NCBI RefSeq assembly: GCF_947495665.1
Contig: NZ_CANLZV010000003.1
Location: 248,001-312,000, forward strand
DNA from: an uncultured Sunxiuqinia sp.
GTDB lineage: Bacteria; Bacteroidota; Bacteroidia; Bacteroidales; Prolixibacteraceae
Length of the DNA: 64,000 nt
Direction of reading: 5' to 3'
Every line of letters starts with the position of its first letter. The first letter of the stretch is position 1. The translations under genes and the position numbers were made by a program. Positions 7,821 through 16,029 of the stretch are shown here, in pieces. Below the pieces are notes generated by a model. That model was not told the DNA's origin and ran no database searches. It saw nothing but the letters and a program-made list of their open reading frames with translations.

Positions 7821-10800
7821 CTATTTTGATTTGTCCGGTGCTTGCGGAACCGCGGGTAATGGTTTGTATTCCGTTTTAACTTTTGCTTGGATCAGCTCAA
7901 TTGCTTTTTCCAGCTGAGCATCATTGCCCAGGTATTCCTGGTAAGGATCATTGTCTAAAACAATGTCCGGATCAACGCCGTATCCTTCAATAATCCACTC
8001 GCTTTTTTCAGACGAGTAAGAGGCGAATTCCGGTTTGTTGAGTTCGCCACCATCGATAAACGGAAGTGAACCGCTGATACCGACAACACCACCCCAGCTG
8101 CGTGTTCCGATAACTGTTCCCAGTTTGTAATGTTTGAAAGCATAAGGGAATAAATCGCCATCAGAAGCAGAGTAACGGTCAATTAACAATACTTTAGGAC
8201 CAAGAACCATCTGGCTGGGAACGGGAGTAGGATGTTTGACATTTCGGCGAACATTGGCGCGTTGTGCCACCCGCTGCAGGCGTTCAATAAGCATAGGCGA
8301 AACATTTCCGCCACCGTTGCCACGATCATCAATAATCAGCCCTTTTTTATTCAGCTGGGGATAAAACAAGCGGGAAAATTGATTAAGCCCATCACGCCCC
8401 ATGTCCGGAACATGAATGTAACCTACTTCGCCGTTTGTGGCTTCGCTTACTTTTTTGATGTTGTTTTGTACCCAGTTGTAGTAATAAAGATTGGCCTCAT
8501 CGGCAATCGGAGTTACCAGCACCTTGCGCGCATCGGTTTCTGATGGTTTGCTGTTGAGGCTGATTTCTACCTCTTTGCCGGCTTTGCCTACCAGTAGAGC
8601 GTAAATATCCTTGGTTGATTGGGTGCTTACGCCATTTACGGCAACAATGTAATCTCCTGCCTGGGCATTAACACCTACTTCGGTTAATGGCGAGCGCAAT
8701 TCCTTACTCCAGTTCGCTCCCTCCAAAATTTCATCAATCTTGAAATAGCCTGAAGCATCGGCACTGATTTTGGCACCAAGAAGTCCGGTTTGAATACGGG
8801 CTGGCTCGGGGCGTTCGCCGCTCTGCACGTAGGCGTGGCCAACATTCAGTTCGCCAATCAATTCGCCAATAATGTAGGTCAGGTCATCGCGGTGACGGGC
8901 ATGGGGAACTAATGGAGCATATTTGTCGTGCATGGCTTTCCAGTTCACTCCGTGCATATTTTCTACATAGAAAAAGTCACGCATTTGCCGCCAGCTTTCA
9001 TCGTAAATCTGTTTCCATTCAGCCTGGTAATCCACCCAAACGTCCATGTTTGACAGGTCAATCGTTTCTTCAAGTGAAACTTTAGAGGAAGGGAGGTCGA
9101 TAACAGCCCATTTCCGGTCTTTGACCACCAGCATTTTTTTGTGGTTGGCAGAAATACTGAAATTGAAGTTACCCAGTACCGTTTCCTTTTTCTTTTCCAG
9201 GTCGTAAAGTTTTGCATTGCGCTCATCGCCATAGTCGTAATAGTAAACTTTATTGTTCACACAATTTACATTGTAGTAGTTTGAAGCTGGAATAGGCAGC
9301 GAAACAATCCGATCCGACAACCCTTGCAAATCAATTTTTACTGCTTTATCGGTTGACTTCTGCTCGGCAGATTTGGCCACATCTTTCTTGCTGTCTTCTT
9401 TCGATGCGTCTGCAACTTTTACCGTGTCGTTTTCAGGCGCAAAGGGCGATGTGGTTTCACTGGATAAAATAGCCAGGTAGATGCGTGACATCTTGGTGTA
9501 AGCATGGTTCCATTCGGTGTGGCTGTATGTGGGATTGAAGTCGCGCGCCGAAACGAATACGATGTATTTTCCATCGCTGGAGAAGGACGGCGAGCCGGAA
9601 TCGTACCAGTTGTCAGTCACTTCATGCAATTCCTTGGCTTCGGTATTGTAGACCACAATTTTTGAAAAGCGGTTATCTGTTGGGAGGCTGAAGGTGATCC
9701 ATTTACTGTCGGGTGACCAGTTATAAGCCCGGATTAAACCATACTCAGCCGTATGAACCGTGGTTATTTTTTTCGAATCAATATCGACATAGCGGAGTCT
9801 TAGTTTACGATCCGACCACATGATTTTTTTGCTGTCAGGCGACCACTCGAGGCTAAATTTATAGGTGTCGGCTCCTTTGGTGAGCTGAATCGGGGCCTGG
9901 TTGCCCAGTTGATCCTGGATGTAGACTTCAAACTCACCGGATTGATCGGACAAGTAAGCGATGTATTTGCCGTTAGGCGACCAAACCGCACTGCGATCGT
10001 GGGCTCCGGAGCTTTTGGTCAGGTTGTAAGTGATCCCTTTTTTAGCCGGAACACTAAATACTTCGCCGCGAGCTGAAAATGCGACACGCTCTCCGTTGGG
10101 CGAAATGTCGCCGTCAGTAATGTGTTTGGAAGCATCTTTCCATTCGTTACGGGCATATGTAAAATCGTTGTTGATGTGAACAGGAACCTTTACCGGTTGC
10201 TTGTCATTCACATTCATTTTATACAGGTAACCACCGTTCTCAAACACAATGTAATCTCCGCCGATCGATGGGAATTTAACATCATATTCGGTGAAGTTGG
10301 TTACTTTTTCAACCGATTCGGTTTTGGTGTTGTACACAAAGATGTTCATGGTTCGGTCGCGGTCGGAGATAAAGAAAATCTCGTCGCCGGCCCACATGGG
10401 GAAAATATCCTGACCATCATTGTCTGTTATTTGTTTGATTGCCTTGGTTTTGAAGTCGAAAACCCAAACGTCGTCAGCCATCCCTCCTTTGTAGTATTTC
10501 CAGGTTCTGAATTCGCGAAAAACACGATTGAAGGCCAGTTGTTTGCCGTCAGGAGAGTAGCTGCAAAATCCGCCTTCGGACAGTGGCAGTTCAGAAGATA
10601 AACCACCATCAACAGATACCTGAAAAAGCTGTCCTTTAAAGGAATTGAAGCTTTGCTTACGCGAACGGTACACAATGTTTTTCCCATCCGGAGTCCAGCT
10701 CATCACAATGTTGTTAGGTCCCATGCGGTCCGAAACTTTATCGCGGCTCAGGGTCGCCGTGTGGGTTAGTCGTTTGGGAGTGCCTCCATTGGCAGGCATT

Positions 10801-11078
10801 ACAAACACTTCGGTGTTCCCATCATATTGGCCGGTAAATGCCAGTTGGCTTCCATCCGGAGAAAAGTGGGCAAAGAGTTCAAAGCCAATGTCGTTGGTTA
10901 GTTTTCTTGCGGTGCCTCCATCGGCTGGCACCGAGTACAAATCGCCGGCATAGGTAAAAACAATTTGGTTGCCGGAAATTGCCGGAAAACGCAGGAGTCG
11001 GGCTTCAGCGTTTTCTGCGGAAACCGTACTGATTCCCATAAGAAGAACAAAAATGAACGAAAGATAAATTTTAAACAT
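7821..11078 (-). CDS. Secreted tricorn-like S41 family protease
   Basis: The 1085-residue protein has a signal peptide (MFKIYLSFIFVLLMGISTVSA), so it acts in the periplasm or beyond. Residues about 25-550 hold repeated PD40/WD40-like propeller blades (SPDGSQLAF, SPDGKQLAFNRV, SPNGKYIAYLSDQSG, SPDSKKIMWSDR). A linker follows, then a tricorn core (residues 670-760), a PDZ domain (about 765-845, with AGDYIVAVNGVS) and an S41 serine-protease domain. The nucleophile region is SASDGDLFPYAF near residue 970, preceded by IDDRGNGGGN. This is the architecture of tricorn protease, which degrades peptides, with an added export signal as is common in Bacteroidota. It is a single-gene unit with its own terminator. 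Confidence 0.93.
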   Translation of the reverse strand: MFKIYLSFIFVLLMGISTVSAENAEARLLRFPAISGNQIVFTYAGDLYSVPADGGTARKLTNDIGFELFAHFSPDGSQLAFTGQYDGNTEVFVMPANGGTPKRLTHTATLSRDKVSDRMGPNNIVMSWTPDGKNIVYRSRKQSFNSFKGQLFQVSVDGGLSSELPLSEGGFCSYSPDGKQLAFNRVFREFRTWKYYKGGMADDVWVFDFKTKAIKQITDNDGQDIFPMWAGDEIFFISDRDRTMNIFVYNTKTESVEKVTNFTEYDVKFPSIGGDYIVFENGGYLYKMNVNDKQPVKVPVHINNDFTYARNEWKDASKHITDGDISPNGERVAFSARGEVFSVPAKKGITYNLTKSSGAHDRSAVWSPNGKYIAYLSDQSGEFEVYIQDQLGNQAPIQLTKGADTYKFSLEWSPDSKKIMWSDRKLRLRYVDIDSKKITTVHTAEYGLIRAYNWSPDSKWITFSLPTDNRFSKIVVYNTEAKELHEVTDNWYDSGSPSFSSDGKYIVFVSARDFNPTYSHTEWNHAYTKMSRIYLAILSSETTSPFAPENDTVKVADASKEDSKKDVAKSAEQKSTDKAVKIDLQGLSDRIVSLPIPASNYYNVNCVNNKVYYYDYGDERNAKLYDLEKKKETVLGNFNFSISANHKKMLVVKDRKWAVIDLPSSKVSLEETIDLSNMDVWVDYQAEWKQIYDESWRQMRDFFYVENMHGVNWKAMHDKYAPLVPHARHRDDLTYIIGELIGELNVGHAYVQSGERPEPARIQTGLLGAKISADASGYFKIDEILEGANWSKELRSPLTEVGVNAQAGDYIVAVNGVSTQSTKDIYALLVGKAGKEVEISLNSKPSETDARKVLVTPIADEANLYYYNWVQNNIKKVSEATNGEVGYIHVPDMGRDGLNQFSRLFYPQLNKKGLIIDDRGNGGGNVSPMLIERLQRVAQRANVRRNVKHPTPVPSQMVLGPKVLLIDRYSASDGDLFPYAFKHYKLGTVIGTRSWGGVVGISGSLPFIDGGELNKPEFASYSSEKSEWIIEGYGVDPDIVLDNDPYQEYLGNDAQLEKAIELIQAKVKTEYKPLPAVPQAPDKSK

Positions 11079-11335
11079 ACTGAATCGTTTTAATTGATAT
11101 CGATAAGGTTGTATTGGATTTCGTACCCAATAAGTATCATTTGCTCAAATGAATTACACTCAAATTTAGGGGTTTGATTTCGTTTTATTAACAAACAGAT
11201 GCTTGAAAGGTTATTTCTTAGTAAAGGTAATTCCTGTATTAAGGGGGCATTGAACAGAAACTTTTCATCTTTGTCTTAGTTAGTTCATATTTGTATGCAA
11301 ATACTATAAATAGTCAGTTAAATAATGTCAGACTT

Positions 11336-11944
11336 ATGGTTCAATTGATGATTATACGGCACGGAGAGACGGTTGAAAACGCAAATAATATTTGTCAGGG
11401 GCAGCAGCATGGTTGCTTGTCGGAACTGGGGATCAGGCAAGCCCGTCAATTGGGCGTTCAGCTGAAAGAAGAACCTTTGGATCTGGTTTATTCCAGCGAT
11501 TTGCAGCGGACGATTGATACAGCTAATGAAATCTTAAAGTTTCACCCGGAGATGAAGTTGATTACAGACCCTCTCTTGCGCGAACGATCGCTCACCTCGT
11601 GGGAAGGCAAAGCATTTCCCAAAAACTGGAGTTGGGATTATTTACCTGAAGGAGCGGAAACCAATGAAGACATGCTGGAGCGTGCAGAACAGTTTATTGA
11701 TAAAATGCTGAGGCTGCATGATGGACAGCGGGTGGCTGCCATTACTCATGGCGGCTTGATTCGGGCTTTTTGGACCGTACTTGCCAACAAGCCGGCTAGT
11801 GAGTATTTTTCGTGGGAAGTAACTAAAAATACCTCGGTCAGCCGGGTGGAGTTGTATGCCGATGGCAGGCACCGTGTGGTTGAGCTGAACAATGTCGATC
11901 ACCTGGACGCAGAAACTCCGGGAACCATGCAGCACTTTTCCTGA
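11336..11944 (+). CDS. Histidine phosphatase family protein (phosphoglycerate mutase-like)
   Basis: The 202-residue protein has the branch-1 histidine phosphatase signature IIRHGETVEN near the start, the second Arg in YSSDLQRTIDTA, Glu in LRERSLTSWEG, and the second catalytic His in VAAITHGGLIRAF. It probably dephosphorylates a small phosphoester. Substrate cannot be deduced; alpha-ribazole phosphatase-like and broad-specificity members look alike. I chose the ATG at 11336 because an in-frame TTG at 11291 adds an unconserved tail. An ATG at 11348 (starting directly at MIIRHGE) is also possible. Confidence 0.85.
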   Translation: MVQLMIIRHGETVENANNICQGQQHGCLSELGIRQARQLGVQLKEEPLDLVYSSDLQRTIDTANEILKFHPEMKLITDPLLRERSLTSWEGKAFPKNWSWDYLPEGAETNEDMLERAEQFIDKMLRLHDGQRVAAITHGGLIRAFWTVLANKPASEYFSWEVTKNTSVSRVELYADGRHRVVELNNVDHLDAETPGTMQHFS

Positions 11945-12088
11945 TTTTAATGGGCGTGCATTAAGCTCGGTTCATACTGAAAATTAAAAGAAGTTTAAAT
12001 TGCCGGTATTCCCTGCGCTAAACCAAGGGCTTTATTTTTTAGGGCGAAAAAAAGCGTAATTTCGCCGCAAACATCAAGAAAAATAGTT

Positions 12089-12682
12089 ATGAAACTAGAT
12101 AAGCACCCCGAGGCTAAAGCCTTAATTTTTGATTTGGATGGAACTTTGTCGGATTCGCTTCCGGTACATATTGCCACTTGGCATAAGGTATGTGAGCACT
12201 TCAATTGCCGTTTCGATGAAAGTATGGTCGCCGAGCTAACTGGCATGCCAACCATTCAATTTGCCTACCGCATTATCAGCGATAATCAGTTGGAAGGGGT
12301 TGATCCGGAGGCACTGGTTCGCATGAAGCAAGAAATATTTTGGCAGAGCGCCGATCAGTTGCGTGCGCATGATTCAGTGGTTCAATTGGTGCATGACTAT
12401 TTTGGAAAAATTCCACTGGCCGTGGGAACAGGCGCCAGCCGCAAAAGTGCCGAAATGCAATTGCAAACGCTGAAGATTATGGATAAGTTTGATGCGATTG
12501 TTACGGCTGACGATGTGACCGAGCATAAGCCGGAACCGCAGACTTTTCTGAAGTGTGCTGAGTTAATCAATGTTACGCCAGAGAAGTGTCATGTATACGA
12601 AGATGGGGTGTTGGGAATGCAGGCAGCCAAAACTGCAGGCATGTTTCTGACCGACGTTCGTCCTTTTGTTGAGAAGGTTTAA
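12089..12682 (+). CDS. HAD-superfamily phosphatase, YqaB/beta-phosphoglucomutase-like
   Basis: The 197-residue protein carries the HAD motif I nucleophile region LIFDLDGTLSDSLP (Asp residues near 15 and 17), motif II VGTGASRKS, the motif III Lys in EHKPEPQTFL, and motif IV YEDGVLGMQAA. The subclass I cap and overall length suit the YqaB/CbbY/beta-phosphoglucomutase group, which hydrolyses or isomerises sugar phosphates. It ends 46 bases before lrgA on the same strand, so cotranscription is possible, though the functional link is unclear. Confidence 0.88.
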   Translation: MKLDKHPEAKALIFDLDGTLSDSLPVHIATWHKVCEHFNCRFDESMVAELTGMPTIQFAYRIISDNQLEGVDPEALVRMKQEIFWQSADQLRAHDSVVQLVHDYFGKIPLAVGTGASRKSAEMQLQTLKIMDKFDAIVTADDVTEHKPEPQTFLKCAELINVTPEKCHVYEDGVLGMQAAKTAGMFLTDVRPFVEKV

Positions 12683-12728
12683 GTGAGCTTGTTCAGCTTC
12701 GGTTGGCCGCGTTTTTAATCCGCAAATA

Positions 12729-13097
12729 ATGAAGGTATTTAAACAACTTTTAATTCTGTTGGGAATTAACTTTATGGGAGAATTGCTTTCCCATTATTTG
12801 AGTTTGCCCATTCCAGGGAGCATTACCGGCATGATTTTATTGCTCGTGCTATTGTTTGCCGGAGTAATCAAGGAAAGGCAGATTGCAGAAACTGCGGATT
12901 TTTTTCTGAAGAACATGGGGTTCTTTTTTATCCCAGCCGGAGTTGGCGTTATGGTTTCGTACCAATCGCTTGAAGGACGGTATGTTCAAACGATTGTTGC
13001 TATTTTGGCTTCAACGCTTATTGTTATGGCTTGCGCTGGCCTGGTGACCCAATTTTTAATTAAACGAAGAAAAAATCACGATGAAGTTTCTGACTGA
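12729..13097 (+). CDS. lrgA: LrgA/CidA family membrane protein
   Basis: A 122-residue membrane protein with four hydrophobic segments. The family region LLILLGINFMGELLSHYLSLPIPGSITGMILLL is clear, followed by FFFIPAGVGVM. LrgA/CidA proteins are small holin-like membrane proteins that work with LrgB/CidB. They have been linked to autolysis control in Staphylococcus, and to export of pyruvate or glycolate-type small acids in others. The 3' end overlaps lrgB by 17 bases, indicating translational coupling. Confidence 0.92.
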   Translation: MKVFKQLLILLGINFMGELLSHYLSLPIPGSITGMILLLVLLFAGVIKERQIAETADFFLKNMGFFFIPAGVGVMVSYQSLEGRYVQTIVAILASTLIVMACAGLVTQFLIKRRKNHDEVSD

Positions 13098-13776
13098 TAC
13101 CCACTTGTTTGGCATTCTGCTATCGGTAGCTTCGTTTTATGGAATTAGCTACCTGAGGGACAAATTGAAAGCCACCTGGCTGAATCCGTTGATGTCTTCC
13201 ATCGCTTTGATTATTGGGTTGCTACTTCTTTTCGATATTCCTTTTGAACACTTTATGGAAGGTGGTAGTGTTATCCATTCGTTTTTAGGACCGGTAACGG
13301 TGGTGCTGGCCCTGCCTTTGTACCGCAACCGAAAGTTGCTGAAAGCCCATAAATTCGCCATCATGGGAGGCATTACCGCTGGTGTTTTTGCGGCCGTGGC
13401 ATCGGTTATTTTACTTGGGCGGCTGTTTCAGTTGAATGAGCTGTTGGAGCGTTCCATTATGGGGCATTCGGTAACGACTCCGATTGGTATCGGAATTAGC
13501 GACAGTTTAGGTGCCAATGAAGGAATCACAGTGCTTTCGATCATGATTACCGGAATTTTTGGGGTGATCATTGCACCTTCTTTGTATCGTTTATTGCGAA
13601 TAGTACATCCGGTAGCTAAAGGAATTGGCCTGGGAACTTCGGCTCATGCCTTGGGAACGACCAAAGCCATGGAAATGGGGGAGACGGAAGGTGCCATGAG
13701 TAGTCTGGCCATTGGAGTTACCGCCTTGACAACGGTATTGGTGGTCATTATTCTTCAGGTGCTGGGCTGGTATTAA
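13081..13776 (+). CDS. lrgB: LrgB family membrane protein
   Basis: The 231-residue polytopic protein has the LrgB features FLGPVTVVLALPLYRNR, the SVTTPIGIGISDSLGA stretch and the C-terminal AHALGTTKAMEMGETEGAMSSLAIG. It overlaps lrgA, and the two probably form a membrane transport or permeability complex. The transported compound is not evident from the sequence, and no LytSR-type regulator is adjacent (the nearest LytTR regulator is at 50.1 kb). Confidence 0.92.
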   Translation: MKFLTDTHLFGILLSVASFYGISYLRDKLKATWLNPLMSSIALIIGLLLLFDIPFEHFMEGGSVIHSFLGPVTVVLALPLYRNRKLLKAHKFAIMGGITAGVFAAVASVILLGRLFQLNELLERSIMGHSVTTPIGIGISDSLGANEGITVLSIMITGIFGVIIAPSLYRLLRIVHPVAKGIGLGTSAHALGTTKAMEMGETEGAMSSLAIGVTALTTVLVVIILQVLGWY

Positions 13777-13784
13777 TTGAACGT

Positions 13785-14753
13785 TTATTCCTTGTTTAGG
13801 TAGTGATCAAGCTCAAAACTGATCCGGTCAAAATCAATTTCCTTTCCGATAAAAACCAACCTGTTTATAGGTTTTTCACCAGGTATAATCATGCTGCCTT
13901 CGGCATAGCTGGTTGCTCCGCCAACAGATTGTACAATGGTCTTGGTAGGAGAATTCTGAGAGAATAAAATGCCTTTGATGCGATAAATCTCGCGTTGATT
14001 GATGGCCGCAAAGTAATTGAACCAGTATTTGAAGCGTTCCAAAGAAATTTCACCCGAAAACTCATGGGTGAAAGTGGTGTACTTTTTAGATTGCACGAGG
14101 CGAAACATAACAGGTTCTGCCATCTTCTTCTCCAGCTGTCCATGCACACTTTCAGCAAAATGATCCAGTTGAAGTTCGTTGCATTGTCCAAACTTTGTAG
14201 TCTGTATTTGGGCCGTTCGGTTCCAGGCTGTCAGGTTCTTTTTAATGGCGTCCAGTTTTGTTTCATCAACCATATCTGTTTTGTTTACAACAAGCAAGTC
14301 GCTTAAAATAACTTGCATTTGTTGCTCGCGCTCACTCATCTGTTGATCAAAATTACTGGCATCAATCAGGCACACACTGCCGGCGAGCGTGTATTTTTCT
14401 TTCAATTCCTGGTCGTCATAAAACGGTTTAATAACATTTGAAAGGTCGGCAACCCCCGTGGTTTCAATTAGTAAGTAATCAATCTCACCAGCTTTGTCAG
14501 CCAGGTCAAGCAGGGTGAGTGAAAACTCATTGGAGATGGAGCAGCAGATGCAGCCATTGCTCAGGTCAAAAATGTTTTCACTGCGCATGCCGACAATCAA
14601 ATCCTGATCAATGGATTGCTGTCCAAATTCATTTTCAACCAAAGCCAGTTTCAAATGCTGGTGGTGGTGGATAATTTCGTTGATCAAGGTGGTTTTTCCG
14701 GCGCCTAAAAAGCCGGTAACCAAAACGACGGGTATTTTTGTGTGCTGTTCCAA
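13785..14753 (-). CDS. CobW/COG0523-family GTPase (putative metallochaperone)
   Basis: A G3E-family GTPase of 322 residues. Walker A is GFLGAGKTTLI (residues 13-23), the Walker B/switch region is LIETTGVADLS, and NKTD is the base-specificity motif. The CxCC metal-binding motif of this family is present as NGCICCS. The C-terminal half has the CobW_C features (EIYRIKGILF, NRLVFIGKEID). COG0523 proteins deliver metals such as zinc to target enzymes. No target gene is adjacent and no Zur box was recognised. The stop codon is 8 bases from the convergent lrgB end. Confidence 0.9.
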   Translation of the reverse strand: MEQHTKIPVVLVTGFLGAGKTTLINEIIHHHQHLKLALVENEFGQQSIDQDLIVGMRSENIFDLSNGCICCSISNEFSLTLLDLADKAGEIDYLLIETTGVADLSNVIKPFYDDQELKEKYTLAGSVCLIDASNFDQQMSEREQQMQVILSDLLVVNKTDMVDETKLDAIKKNLTAWNRTAQIQTTKFGQCNELQLDHFAESVHGQLEKKMAEPVMFRLVQSKKYTTFTHEFSGEISLERFKYWFNYFAAINQREIYRIKGILFSQNSPTKTIVQSVGGATSYAEGSMIIPGEKPINRLVFIGKEIDFDRISFELDHYLNKE

Positions 14754-14885
14754 ATTTGAATGTTTAAGAATTCCGGATTGTTTGCTTCAAGGCAGGAAGC
14801 AGATTGCCATACTCAAGTTAACCTGCATTGATTTAGCAGGGAGTTGAATGGGCTTTTAATTAACAAATAGGCACGGACGAAAGAT

Positions 14886-15923
14886 TTAGTCATTGATGCT
14901 CATACGGGCAAATGGAACGGCATCTTGCGCGGCAAACTGTTTGTTCTGGTACTTGTAATAACCCGTAATGGCAATCATTGCTGCATTGTCCATGGTAAAT
15001 GCAAATTTAGGAATGTATATGTTCCAGCCACGTTTTTGGGCTTCTGCTTTCAGTGCATTCTGCAAGCCTGAGTTGGCTGAAACACCACCGCCTACCGTAA
15101 CTTCCTTAATGCCGGTTTGCTTGGCTGCTTTTACCAGTTTATCCATTAAAATATCGATGATGGTTTTTTGCAGCGAGGCGCACAAATCAGCCTGGTTTTC
15201 TTCAATGAAGTTCTCATTTTCCTTGAGTTGATCGCGCAGGAAATACAAGAAGCTGGTTTTTAGTCCGCTAAAGCTGTAGTCGAGCTCTTTGATTCGTGGT
15301 TTGGCAAATTTGAACCGGTTCGGATCGCCGATTTTTGCCAGTTTGTCAATCAACGGACCACCCGGATAGGGCATGCCCATTACTTTGGCACATTTGTCAA
15401 AAGCTTCGCCGGCAGCATCGTCTATGGTTTGGCCAATGACTTCCATTTCCAGGTGATTTTTCACAATAATGATTTGCGAGTTTCCGCCTGATACCAGCAA
15501 ATTCAGGTGCGGGAATTTGGGCTCGCGAAACTCTACTCCTTCTTCCTGTATGAAATGTGCGAGCACATGGCCTTGCAAGTGATTAATTTCAATCATTGGA
15601 ATGCCGGCAGCCAGCGAAAATCCTTTGGCAAAAGAAGTACCCACCAACAGCGAGCCAAGTAAGCCCGGGCCACGGGTAAAAGCAATAGCGGAAATCTCGT
15701 CGCGGCTAATGCCTGCCTGCTTGATGGCCTGGTCAACTACGGGAACAATATTTTGCTGATGGGCCCGTGAAGCCAATTCGGGGACAACACCGCCATAAGC
15801 CTCGTGAACTTTCTGGCTGGCTATAATATTCGATAGCAAATACCCGTTCTTGATGACAGCGGCCGAGGTATCGTCGCATGATGATTCGATCCCTAAAATG
15901 ATGATATCTTTTTTATTGTTCAT
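14886..15923 (-). CDS. tsaD: tRNA N6-adenosine threonylcarbamoyltransferase
   Basis: TsaD transfers the threonylcarbamoyl group to A37 of ANN-decoding tRNAs, working with TsaB and TsaE. The 345-residue protein shows LGIESSCDDTSAAV near the N-terminus, the metal-binding His pair in NHLQGHVLAHF, LLVSGGNSQI, DAAGEAFDKCAK and the C-terminal VGGGVSANSGL. I place the start at the ATG at 15923, since the alternative at 15932 is TTG. A perfect minus-strand -7 box (TAATTTTG, 16030-16023) overlaps the presumed tamB start, so the two divergent genes share a very compact control region. Confidence 0.96.
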   Translation of the reverse strand: MNNKKDIIILGIESSCDDTSAAVIKNGYLLSNIIASQKVHEAYGGVVPELASRAHQQNIVPVVDQAIKQAGISRDEISAIAFTRGPGLLGSLLVGTSFAKGFSLAAGIPMIEINHLQGHVLAHFIQEEGVEFREPKFPHLNLLVSGGNSQIIIVKNHLEMEVIGQTIDDAAGEAFDKCAKVMGMPYPGGPLIDKLAKIGDPNRFKFAKPRIKELDYSFSGLKTSFLYFLRDQLKENENFIEENQADLCASLQKTIIDILMDKLVKAAKQTGIKEVTVGGGVSANSGLQNALKAEAQKRGWNIYIPKFAFTMDNAAMIAITGYYKYQNKQFAAQDAVPFARMSIND

Positions 15924-16029
15924 GAAAACCAATTTTCAGCGTAGATTTCAATTATTTTAACTGTTGAACCTAACGATTTACGTGGATTTTAGTTTATTTT
16001 GTTTTCTAATTTTTTAAAGCCACAAAATT

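Noticed and set aside
11291-11335. TTG start giving a longer histidine phosphatase
   Set aside because: The 15 extra residues do not resemble the family and the ATG at 11336 sits directly before the conserved N-terminus.
12729-13776. lrgAB as a toxin or phage holin pair
   Set aside because: The LrgA/LrgB families are common chromosomal membrane proteins in this phylum, and there are no phage genes around them.
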